From the NCBI GenBank assembly GCA_035581425.1, contig DATJVP010000043.1, positions 1 to 7,352 of the forward strand: DNA of 7,352 bases, in the 5' to 3' direction. Positions 1 to 5,844 of the stretch are shown here, in pieces. Origin of the DNA: DASZHJ01 sp035581425 (GTDB lineage Bacteria; Pseudomonadota; Alphaproteobacteria; ATCC43930; CGMCC-115725). The translations under genes and the position numbers were made by a program. Numbering within the stretch: position 1 is the first letter of the stretch; each line of letters opens with the position of its first letter. The notes beneath the pieces are model-generated. The model was not told the origin of the DNA. It was given only the letters and a program-made list of their open reading frames with translations, and ran no database searches.

Positions 1-1742
1 AGGCCGGGCACGCCGGGGCGCAGACAGCAGATGCCGCGCACCACCAGTTCGATCGACACGCCGGCCTGGCTGGCGCGGTAGAGCGCGTCGATGATCTCGG
101 GGTCGACCAGCGCGTTCATCTTGGCCCAGATGCCGGCCGGCCGACCGGCCTCGGCATGCGCGATCTCGCCCTGGATGTGCTTGAGCAGGCTCGAGCGCAG
201 GGTGAGCGGCGCGATCGCGATCTTCTCGAGCGTCTCGGGGTTGGCGTAGCCGGTCATGAAGTTGAACAGCCGCTGGGCGTCGCGGCACAGCGCCGGGTCG
301 GTCGTGAAGAACGACAGGTCGGTGTAGATCTTCGCGGTGACCGGATGGTAGTTGCCGGTGCCGAAGTGCACGTAGGAGCGCAGGCTGCCGGACTCGCGGC
401 GCACCACCAGCGACACCTTGGCGTGGGTCTTCAGGTCGATGAAGCCGTAGACGACCTGGGCGCCGGCACGCTCGAGGTCGCGCGCCCAGCGGATGTTGGC
501 CTCCTCGTCGAAGCGCGCCTTGAGCTCGACCAGCGCGGTCACCGACTTGCCGGCCTCGGCGGCCTCGACCAGGGCGCGCACGATCGGGCTGTTGACGCTG
601 GTGCGGTAGAGCGTCTGCTTGATCGCGACCACCGCGGGATCGCGCGCGGCCTGGCGCGCGAACTGCACCACCACGTCGAAGCTCTCGTAGGGGTGATGGA
701 CGATGATATCCTTCTGCTTGATCGCGGCGAAGCAGTCGCCGCCGTAATCCCGGATGCGCTCGGGAAAGCGCGGGTGATAGGGCTCGAAGAGCAGGTCCGG
801 CCGCTCGTCCACGATGAGGCGACGCGTGTCGGAGAGGCCGATGAGCCCATCGAGCGGAAAGACGTCGTCGGCGGGGACGTCGATCTTCTCCGCGAGGAAA
901 CGCTGGAGATCCTCGGGCATTCCCGCATCGACCGCGAGCCAGATGACATTGCCGCGGCGCCGGCGCTTCAGCGCGCTCTCGAACAGGCGCACGAGGTCTT
1001 CGGCCTCCTCCTCGATCTCCATCTCGCTGTCGCGGAGGATGCGGAACATGCCGTGGCCCACAACCGCGAAGCCCGGGAAGAGGCGGTCGAGGAAAAGCCG
1101 TACCACTTCCTCGAGCGGCAGGAACCGGATCGCGGTCCCCGGCAGCCGGATGAAGCGCGCTACCGCGGCCGGCAGCAGCAAAAGCGCCTGCATCCGCTTT
1201 CCATCGCCCGCGCGCGAAAGCTGGAGCGCCAGGCCGAGGCCGCGATTGGCGATGAAGGGGAAGGGATGCGCGGGATCGACCGCGAGCGGCGTCAGCACCG
1301 GGAAGATCTCGGACATGAAGCTGCCCTCGAGCCACGCGCGGTCGGCGGGCGAGAGGTCCTGCGAGCCGATGACGGAGACGCCGGCATCCGCGAGCTGCTG
1401 GCGGAGGCCGCGCCAGATCTCCTGCTGGTCGTGCAGGAGCTTGCGCGCGCGCTGATTGATCGCCGCGAGCTGCTGTGCCGGCGTGAGACCGTCCTGGCTC
1501 GGCGTCGCCACCTCCGCCAGCACCTGTCCCTTGAGCCCGGCGACTCGCACCATGTAGAACTCGTCGAGGTTGTTCGCGGAGATCGAGAGGAAGCGCAGCC
1601 GCTCGAGGAGCGGGTGGCGGGAGTTGTCAGCCTCCGCGATGACACGCTCGTTGAAGGCAAGCCAAGAGAGTTCGCGATTGATGAATCGCGCGTGGGAACT
1701 CAAGTCGATAGTCGGCTGAATCGCCGGAAGCGGCTGGGCCAC
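1..1742 (-). CDS. ppk: Polyphosphate kinase 1 (3' end of gene outside window)
   Basis: Cytoplasmic or membrane-associated enzyme that reversibly moves the gamma-phosphate of ATP onto a polyphosphate chain through a phosphohistidine intermediate. About 580 residues are visible, against roughly 690-720 for the family, so only the C-terminal part is missing. The N-terminal domain opens with the family signature FINRELSWLAFNERV (about residues 20-34) and continues through LRFLSISANNLDEFYMVRVAG. The phospholipase-D-like catalytic part has KTHAK with His440, matching the autophosphorylated His435 of E. coli PPK, then YVHFGTGNYH with His459, matching His454. The third conserved histidine (E. coli His592) lies beyond the window edge. 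The start is GTG at 1742-1740, preceded by GGGAG 7 bases upstream and followed at once by conserved sequence; no in-frame ATG lies nearby upstream. The frame is open from 1742 to the edge. A ppx gene often follows ppk in this group, but it would lie outside the window. Confidence 0.97.
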   Translation of the reverse strand, partial: MAQPLPAIQPTIDLSSHARFINRELSWLAFNERVIAEADNSRHPLLERLRFLSISANNLDEFYMVRVAGLKGQVLAEVATPSQDGLTPAQQLAAINQRARKLLHDQQEIWRGLRQQLADAGVSVIGSQDLSPADRAWLEGSFMSEIFPVLTPLAVDPAHPFPFIANRGLGLALQLSRAGDGKRMQALLLLPAAVARFIRLPGTAIRFLPLEEVVRLFLDRLFPGFAVVGHGMFRILRDSEMEIEEEAEDLVRLFESALKRRRRGNVIWLAVDAGMPEDLQRFLAEKIDVPADDVFPLDGLIGLSDTRRLIVDERPDLLFEPYHPRFPERIRDYGGDCFAAIKQKDIIVHHPYESFDVVVQFARQAARDPAVVAIKQTLYRTSVNSPIVRALVEAAEAGKSVTALVELKARFDEEANIRWARDLERAGAQVVYGFIDLKTHAKVSLVVRRESGSLRSYVHFGTGNYHPVTAKIYTDLSFFTTDPALCRDAQRLFNFMTGYANPETLEKIAIAPLTLRSSLLKHIQGEIAHAEAGRPAGIWAKMNALVDPEIIDALYRASQAGVSIELVVRGICCLRPGVPG

Positions 1743-1855
1743 GTCGTCTCTCCCGTGCCTACAATCTCGCCATTTTTCAACGGGTTGTAGACAGTCTATA
1801 ACGTATCCTCGACGCTGTCATGGCGCCTTTTGGGAGGCGGCGCGGTAAGCATCGC
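1743..1855. promoter_or_regulatory. Divergent ppk/sixA intergenic region with a palindrome
   Basis: This 113-base gap separates the divergent ppk and sixA starts and should hold both promoters. It is more AT-rich than its surroundings. On the plus strand a weak sigma70-like pair can be drawn: TTTTCA at 1774-1779 and TATAAC at 1797-1802, 17 bases apart, which would drive sixA with a leader of about 45 bases. An interrupted palindrome at 1785-1801 (perfect core TAGACAGTCTA at 1788-1798, outer TT/AA with one mismatched pair) overlaps that -10 box and could be an operator. On the minus strand no clear promoter for ppk is seen; the best is ATGACA at 1816-1821 with TATAGA at 1795-1800, but the 15-base spacing is short. 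The palindrome is directly visible; the promoter assignments are guesses. Confidence 0.3.
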
Positions 1856-2341
1856 ATGAGACACCTCTTGGTAGTCCGCCACGGCCACGCCGCGGCAAAA
1901 AGCCCCGGCGGGAGCGACCGCGACCGCCCTCTCACGCCTGAGGGTCGGAGCGCCGTCGAGGCGCTGGCTGCGCGGCTCGCGGCTGAGTCGCCAGCCTCCG
2001 ACCTCGCGCTCTCCTCGAGCGCGCGCCGCGCGCGCGAGACCTTGGAAATTCTCCTGGAAAAGCAACCGGGGGTCGAAGTCGAGCTCGAGGACTCGCTTTA
2101 CCTCGCGGACGCTCGAAGCCTCCTGCATCGCCTGCGGGAACTTCCGGCCGATGCCGGGACCGCGTTGCTCGTCGGCCACAATCCCGGTCTCCAGGAGCTT
2201 GCGACGTTTCTTGCGGCGCGAGAGCACGAGTTGCTCGTTGCGGGACTGCCGCCGGCGGGCGCTTGCCTCTTCGCCGTAGAAGGCGAGTGGAGCCGATTGA
2301 GCCCTGCGAGCGCACGGCTCCGCGCCTACTTCGTCCCCTGA
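1856..2341 (+). CDS. sixA: SixA-type phosphohistidine phosphatase (histidine phosphatase superfamily)
   Basis: Predicted cytoplasmic phosphatase of 161 residues, the usual size for SixA. E. coli SixA removes phosphate from the histidine of HPt domains such as that of ArcB, and from NPr of the nitrogen phosphotransferase system. The first strand carries the catalytic motif LLVVRHGHA with Arg8, His9 and Gly10; His9 would be the phospho-acceptor. RRARET at residues 57-62 supplies the conserved arginine, and LLVGHNPGLQEL carries the second active-site histidine, His108. LTPEGR at about residues 26-31 is also typical. ATG at 1856 was chosen because it places RHG at the usual distance from the N-terminus. 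An in-frame ATG at 1820 would add 12 arginine-rich residues with no Shine-Dalgarno. The ribosome site for 1856 is itself weak: GGGAGG at 1832-1837 is rather far upstream. The gene diverges from ppk and runs tail to tail into hda with a 16-base overlap. The target protein cannot be read from the sequence. Confidence 0.92.
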   Translation: MRHLLVVRHGHAAAKSPGGSDRDRPLTPEGRSAVEALAARLAAESPASDLALSSSARRARETLEILLEKQPGVEVELEDSLYLADARSLLHRLRELPADAGTALLVGHNPGLQELATFLAAREHELLVAGLPPAGACLFAVEGEWSRLSPASARLRAYFVP

Positions 2342-2994
2342 TCGAGGTCGAGCACCGCGCGCGCGAGCGGAACGGTGATCGCACGCTGCTCGCTGAGCGC
2401 TGCGCGATCGAGAGCCGCGACCAACCGACGGGCCGCCTCGAAGCTCCGCTCCATACGCGGAAGGAGAAAGCGCAGAAGGTCCTCGCCAACCGTGAGCTGG
2501 CGATCCCCGAAGAGCTTCAGCAGCAGCGCCGCAAGGAGCGCGTCATCCGGCGGCGCTACCGCGATCGTCGGCGCCGCCGCGAGGCGCGAGCGGAGGTCCG
2601 CAAGCGTATCGCGCCAGCGCGCGGGCGCCTCGCCTGCCGTCAGCAGCAGATGGCCGCGGCGTTCCGCCAGTTCGTTATAGAGATGGAGGAGCGGCTCCGA
2701 CTGCGCCCGCTCGGCATCGTCCACCACGGCCGCTTGGCCCGTCCCCAGAAGATCGGGAACCCGCTCGCTCGAGAGCGCGGCGGCATCGATTACCGCCGCG
2801 CCGCTCCGTTGCGCGAAGACGCGCGCGAGATGCGTTTTGCCGCAGCCGGGAGGCCCGTGGATGGTTAGCGCCGGCGCGGGCCAATTGGGCCAGCGGTCGA
2901 TCCACTGCACCGCTTGGGCGTTGCAGGGAGCGACCATGAAATCCGCCTCGCCCAGCGCCGCGCGATGGCCGAGATCGAGGATGAGCTGGGTCAT
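2326..2994 (-). CDS. hda: Hda-type DnaA regulatory ATPase
   Basis: A 222-residue protein containing only the AAA+ ATPase part of DnaA, with no DNA-binding domain IV. Hda (HdaA in Caulobacter) works with the DNA-loaded beta sliding clamp to stimulate ATP hydrolysis by DnaA, so that origins do not re-fire. The N-terminus reads MTQLILDLGHR; QLILDL fits the clamp-binding QL-x-L-x-L/F type motif expected in Hda. Walker A is GPPGCGKTH at residues 47-55, Walker B is AAVVDDAE at about 88-95, and LLLTAGEAP at roughly 136-144 fits sensor 1. The C-terminus has the conserved FEAARRLVAALDRAAL. The start ATG at 2994-2992 overlaps the TGA of the upstream permease gene as ATGA, so translation is probably coupled and the start is well fixed. 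The stop lies inside the 3' end of sixA on the other strand. Some databases label such proteins DnaA-domain or chromosomal replication initiator proteins; the length argues against full DnaA. Confidence 0.93.
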   Translation of the reverse strand: MTQLILDLGHRAALGEADFMVAPCNAQAVQWIDRWPNWPAPALTIHGPPGCGKTHLARVFAQRSGAAVIDAAALSSERVPDLLGTGQAAVVDDAERAQSEPLLHLYNELAERRGHLLLTAGEAPARWRDTLADLRSRLAAAPTIAVAPPDDALLAALLLKLFGDRQLTVGEDLLRFLLPRMERSFEAARRLVAALDRAALSEQRAITVPLARAVLDLDQGTK

Positions 2995-4076
2995 TTCCCC
3001 TCGGGCTCGACCCTGGTGCGGCTCGGATCGTAGAGCGGGCTCGCGAGGTAGCGGGCGAGCGCGAAGCGCACGAGCACGCCGATCACCGCGGCGACCGGCA
3101 CCGCCACCAACACGCCGAGGAAACCGAAGAGTGAGCCGAAGGCGAGGAGCGCGAAGATCACCCAGACCGGGTGCAGGTGAACCCGCTCGCCCACAAGCTT
3201 GGGCGTGAGCACATAGCCCTCGACCGTCCAGCCCACGAGGAAGATCACGACGACGTAGAGCACGTGCTGCCAATCCGGGAAATGCGTGAGCGCGAGCAGC
3301 ATCGCCAGCACAAAGCCGACGCCACCGCCGATATAGGGAATGAAGGCGAGGAGCCCGATGAGCAGCCCCACGACGAGGCCGAAATGGAGGCCGATCACGG
3401 TGAGCGCCACGGCGTAGTAGAGACCGAGGGCAAGGCAGACGCTGAGCTGCCCGCGCAGAAATCCCGCGAGCGTCTCGTCGATGAGGCGCGCCTGCGCGCG
3501 GACCGTCGGGAGATATTCGCGCGGGACCCAGGCGTCGACCTGCACCAGGATCCGGTCCCAGTCGCGCAGCAGGAAAAACGAGACGACCGGCGTCACGAAA
3601 AGGAGCGAGAGCAGGTTCGCGAGGGCGACGCCGCTCGTGAGCGCGCTCTGGAATACGTTGGCAACGAAGGAGAAGAGGTCCGCGAGCTTGCCGGTAACGG
3701 CATCGTGGAGCTTGTCGTAGTCTTCCGGGGAGAGCCGCTCCTGCGCCTGGCGCATCAGCGCGTCGATCATGCCGCGCACGCGATCGAGGAGCGCCGGCAG
3801 GTTCGCGATGAGCTCTACGACCTGGTTCTGCAGGATCGGCACGATCAGCAGCACCACCAGCACCAGCACCATAAGGAAGAGCGTGAGCACGATGAGCGCA
3901 CCCCCGCTGCGGGGCACGCCCCCACGCTCCAGGCGGTTCACCAGCGGATCCAGGAAGAAGGCGATCGCGAAGCCCGCCGCGAACGGCAGCAGCACCGATC
4001 CGATCTGCCACAGCGCCAGGAAGAAAATCGCGAAGCCGACGATCCAGAAGACCGCCTGGCGCTGCGCGGTGTTCAC
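2991..4076 (-). CDS. AI-2E family transporter (PerM/UPF0118-type permease)
   Basis: Inner-membrane protein of 361 residues, normal for the AI-2E/PerM family. Hydrophobic segments lie near residues 8-24, 27-45, 59-82, 147-170, 211-235, 236-263, 271-290 and 303-338 (the last long enough for two helices), with a soluble stretch at about 83-145 rich in charged residues. Family hallmarks are FIPYIGG at 245-251 and the segment VEGYVLTPKLVGERVHLHPV at 285-304. Members have been linked to autoinducer-2 export (TqsA) or to sodium/proton antiport, so the substrate here cannot be named. The start is taken as GTG at 4076-4074, which overlaps the TGA of the preceding gene as GTGA and begins just before the first membrane segment. 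The frame extends upstream to an ATG at 4160, but that would add 28 arginine-rich residues lying wholly inside the preceding gene. The 3' end overlaps hda as ATGA, giving a three-gene coupled run. Confidence 0.93.
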   Translation of the reverse strand: MNTAQRQAVFWIVGFAIFFLALWQIGSVLLPFAAGFAIAFFLDPLVNRLERGGVPRSGGALIVLTLFLMVLVLVVLLIVPILQNQVVELIANLPALLDRVRGMIDALMRQAQERLSPEDYDKLHDAVTGKLADLFSFVANVFQSALTSGVALANLLSLLFVTPVVSFFLLRDWDRILVQVDAWVPREYLPTVRAQARLIDETLAGFLRGQLSVCLALGLYYAVALTVIGLHFGLVVGLLIGLLAFIPYIGGGVGFVLAMLLALTHFPDWQHVLYVVVIFLVGWTVEGYVLTPKLVGERVHLHPVWVIFALLAFGSLFGFLGVLVAVPVAAVIGVLVRFALARYLASPLYDPSRTRVEPEGK

Positions 4077-4618
4077 GAGATTTGCTCCATGCCCGCGAGC
4101 GCGCGCGCCCAGCGAATAAGATACGCGGCGCCAGAGAGGAGCGTGGTCGCGGCAACGCACCAGATCAGCACATCGAAGATGACGCCGGGATCGAGGCGCA
4201 ATCCGAGCTTAGCGAGCGTCAGCGCCGCGAGCCCGATCTGGAAGGCCGTGTTTAGCTTGCTCACGATGAGGGGCTCCGAGCGCATTCCCTGCGCCATCGC
4301 CTGCACCAGCAGGAACCCGCCGACGATCATGAGGTCACGGAAAACCACGAGTATGACGAGCCAGACCGGCAGGTGCCCGGCGCCGCCGAGCGTGACGTAG
4401 ACGCCGACGAGGAGGCTCTTGTCCGCGATCGGGTCGAGAAGCGCGCCGAGCCGCGTGCGGCTGTCGAAGCGCCGCGCGATGAACCCGTCGATGGCGTCGG
4501 AGACGCCCGCGAGGACAAAGGTCCAGAACGCCGCCTCGAACCGGTTTTCCAGGAGGAGCCAGATCGTCAGCGGTACGGAGAGCAGGCGCGCGAGCGTAAT
4601 GAGGTTGGGAAGGTTCAA
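4073..4618 (-). CDS. CDP-alcohol phosphatidyltransferase, probably cardiolipin-synthase-like
   Basis: Integral membrane phospholipid synthase of 181 residues. The complete CDP-alcohol phosphotransferase signature D-x2-D-G-x2-A-R-x8-G-x3-D-x3-D is present: Asp41, Asp44, Gly45, Ala48, Arg49, Gly58, Asp62 and Asp66. Hydrophobic helices surround it. Such enzymes transfer a phosphatidyl group from CDP-diacylglycerol to glycerol-3-phosphate (PgsA) or to phosphatidylglycerol (the cardiolipin synthase of mitochondria and some alphaproteobacteria). The N-terminal NLPNLITLAR, SKLNTAFQ at residues 120-127 (PgsA usually has a GK-x-KT-x-Q type motif here) and the C-terminal IWCVAATTLLSGAAY resemble human CRLS1 as I recall it, which favours the cardiolipin type. 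The initiation codon is TTG at 4618-4616, with AAAGG 8 bases upstream; no in-frame ATG fits. It sits 24 bases after the DUF2066 gene and overlaps the permease gene. The family is certain; the acceptor substrate is inference. Databases may call it pgsA. Confidence 0.92.
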   Translation of the reverse strand: MNLPNLITLARLLSVPLTIWLLLENRFEAAFWTFVLAGVSDAIDGFIARRFDSRTRLGALLDPIADKSLLVGVYVTLGGAGHLPVWLVILVVFRDLMIVGGFLLVQAMAQGMRSEPLIVSKLNTAFQIGLAALTLAKLGLRLDPGVIFDVLIWCVAATTLLSGAAYLIRWARALAGMEQIS

Positions 4619-4642
4619 GATGCGGACCTTTCCCCTGCCCGC

Positions 4643-5755
4643 CTATCTCGGTGCCGCGCCCTTGGCGCTAAGCGTCCAATCGGGATCGCCGCGCGAGAGC
4701 GTCAGGTCGCGCTGCGCCAACACGATTTGCAGCGCCTCAGGCTCGCCCGCATATCCGATCTCGACGCGGGCGGCCTCCTTGGTAAGCGAGAGGAGCCGCG
4801 TGCGCTGGATCGCGGAGACGCTGCGCAGGCGCTCGCGGACCGCGACCCAGTCCTTGAGGCTCGTGAGCGGAACGACCGCGACGAGGCTAGCGCCCGCATT
4901 GGTGCCACCGCCGTGCGAGAGCATGCTCTGCTTCCAGGCGTCGTTGACGCCCGTGATGACGGCCGCGACCGCTCGCGCGTAGAGAGCGTCGTCGCCCTCG
5001 CCGGCGTCTGCCTTGAGGGTGCCCGTCCAGCTCTGGTCCGGAAACCCCGCGGCGTAACGGGCGCCGGTGAGCTGGAGCGTGCGCTGGGCCTCGCTTCCAG
5101 AGAGCTCCGCCCGCGCCACCAGCACGTCGATCCCCGCATTGCCGCGAGAGACCGCGGCGAGCGCCTCGCGGTCGCCGCGAACCGCCTGGCCCGCATCGAT
5201 CGCCTGCACGTCCGAGAGCTCGCCCGTGGCGAGCCGCATCGGCACCAGCCCTTCGCCGATCCCGGACGCCTCGCCCCAGGCTGCACGCCAGGGATTGGGG
5301 TCCTCCCAGAGGAGCGAGCGGCCGCCCGCGGTCAGCACAGGCAGCACCAGCACGGGCTTGCTGCGCGTCTCCGCGAAGGGGATGCCGTGGTTGCGCAGGA
5401 AATCCCCGACCGCGTCGCGCTGGAAACGATAGGTGAAGGTGGCGATGTAGCGCACGGCCGAGGTTTTCTCCCCGGCGACCTCGAAGTCCTGCAGCAGTTC
5501 CTCGAGCTCGGTGTCGCTCGCCTTCGGAAGCCGGTTCCAATCCTCCTTGGCGGTGAGCCGTTGGAGGAGTGTGGTCAGCGCGCGGCGCTCGCCGTCGAGC
5601 CGCGCGGTGTCTCGCGCCTTGAGCGCGCTCTGGGCGGTCACGTCCACCGCGACGTCGGAAACCGTGTAGAGCGAAGGCTGCCGGGCCTGCCCCCAAGCGG
5701 GCGCGGTCGACAAAAGCGTCGCCGCGAGGAGCAGCAGCCCGGGCCTCAGCATCAT
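4643..5755 (-). CDS. DUF2066 domain exported protein, function unknown
   Basis: A 370-residue protein that I place in the DUF2066 family from its overall sequence and its neighbours. From the chosen start the N-terminus is a classic signal peptide: MMLRP, a hydrophobic core of leucines and alanines (residues 7-15), then TAPAWG with probable cleavage after Gly22, so it is likely periplasmic. The mature part begins with LYTVSDVAVDVTAQSALKARDTA, a pattern seen in DUF2066 proteins, and contains LLQDFEVAGEKTSAVRYIATFTYRF and a proline-rich strand PVLVLPVL. No catalytic motif was recognised. The start ATG at 5755-5753 has GAGG 9 bases upstream. The frame is open back to an ATG at 5821, but that adds 22 polar residues in front of the signal peptide and has no Shine-Dalgarno. 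It is the first gene of a minus-strand run with the phosphatidyltransferase, permease and hda genes, which suggests an envelope role, but this is only context. Confidence 0.88.
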   Translation of the reverse strand: MMLRPGLLLLAATLLSTAPAWGQARQPSLYTVSDVAVDVTAQSALKARDTARLDGERRALTTLLQRLTAKEDWNRLPKASDTELEELLQDFEVAGEKTSAVRYIATFTYRFQRDAVGDFLRNHGIPFAETRSKPVLVLPVLTAGGRSLLWEDPNPWRAAWGEASGIGEGLVPMRLATGELSDVQAIDAGQAVRGDREALAAVSRGNAGIDVLVARAELSGSEAQRTLQLTGARYAAGFPDQSWTGTLKADAGEGDDALYARAVAAVITGVNDAWKQSMLSHGGGTNAGASLVAVVPLTSLKDWVAVRERLRSVSAIQRTRLLSLTKEAARVEIGYAGEPEALQIVLAQRDLTLSRGDPDWTLSAKGAAPR

Positions 5756-5844
5756 TGCAAACCGCCTCGGATTCAGTATGTTCGCGCGGAACCTCGCGGG
5801 GTCCGCCCTCCCTGAGGTCATAGACTACACCGGGTGAGGACGCC
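5756..5844. other. Divergent intergenic region between DUF2066 gene and purM
   Basis: This 89-base gap must hold the promoters for both the purM-purN pair and the minus-strand run. No convincing -35/-10 pair was found on either strand; CATACT (5780-5775, minus strand) and TAGACT (5821-5826, plus strand) are isolated -10-like hexamers without a partner. The plus strand holds a 19-codon open frame from ATG 5778 to TGA 5835-5837, whose stop lies inside the purM Shine-Dalgarno. It has no good ribosome site of its own. No hairpin typical of a purine riboswitch was recognised. Confidence 0.4.
5833..5839 (+). promoter_or_regulatory. Shine-Dalgarno sequence deciding the purM start
   Basis: GGTGAGG is a strong match to the anti-Shine-Dalgarno of 16S rRNA and is the only good ribosome site upstream of the conserved purM N-terminus. 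It is followed after 5 bases by ATA at 5845-5847, in frame with purM. No ATG, GTG or TTG lies in the purM frame between the upstream TAG (5821-5823) and position 6127. The site therefore points to ATA as the initiation codon, or to an ATG that has been altered there. Confidence 0.6.

Noticed and set aside
156..1790. Long plus-strand open frame (544 codons) opposite ppk
   Set aside because: It lies antisense to a clearly conserved ppk frame, is full of Arg, Glu, Ala and Leu as expected for the reverse of GC-rich codons, and shows no recognisable domain.
1815..1821. CTGTCAT, identical to half of a Pho box, upstream of sixA
   Set aside because: A Pho box needs two such repeats 11 bases apart. 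Neither the upstream nor the downstream position matches, so a single 7-base hit is likely chance.
1820..1855. N-terminal extension of SixA from ATG 1820
   Set aside because: It adds 12 basic residues before the conserved MRHLLVVRHG start and lacks a ribosome site.
2326..4155. Single 609-codon minus-strand frame covering hda and extending across the permease gene
   Set aside because: Only its last 222 codons (hda) are conserved. The upstream part is an Arg/Pro-rich off-frame reading of the permease gene, so this is not a fusion protein.
3171..4400. Long plus-strand open frame opposite the permease and phosphatidyltransferase genes
   Set aside because: Composition is dominated by Arg, Glu, His and Gln, the reverse complement of hydrophobic membrane codons. 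It crosses two real genes and has no family match.
4373..5815. Plus-strand open frame of 480 codons opposite DUF2066 and the phosphatidyltransferase gene
   Set aside because: Arg/Ala/Glu-rich shadow frame over conserved genes on the other strand; no domain or ribosome site supports it.
5753..5821. Longer DUF2066 protein starting at ATG 5821
   Set aside because: It adds 22 polar residues before a clear signal peptide and has no Shine-Dalgarno, while ATG 5755 has GAGG at a good distance.
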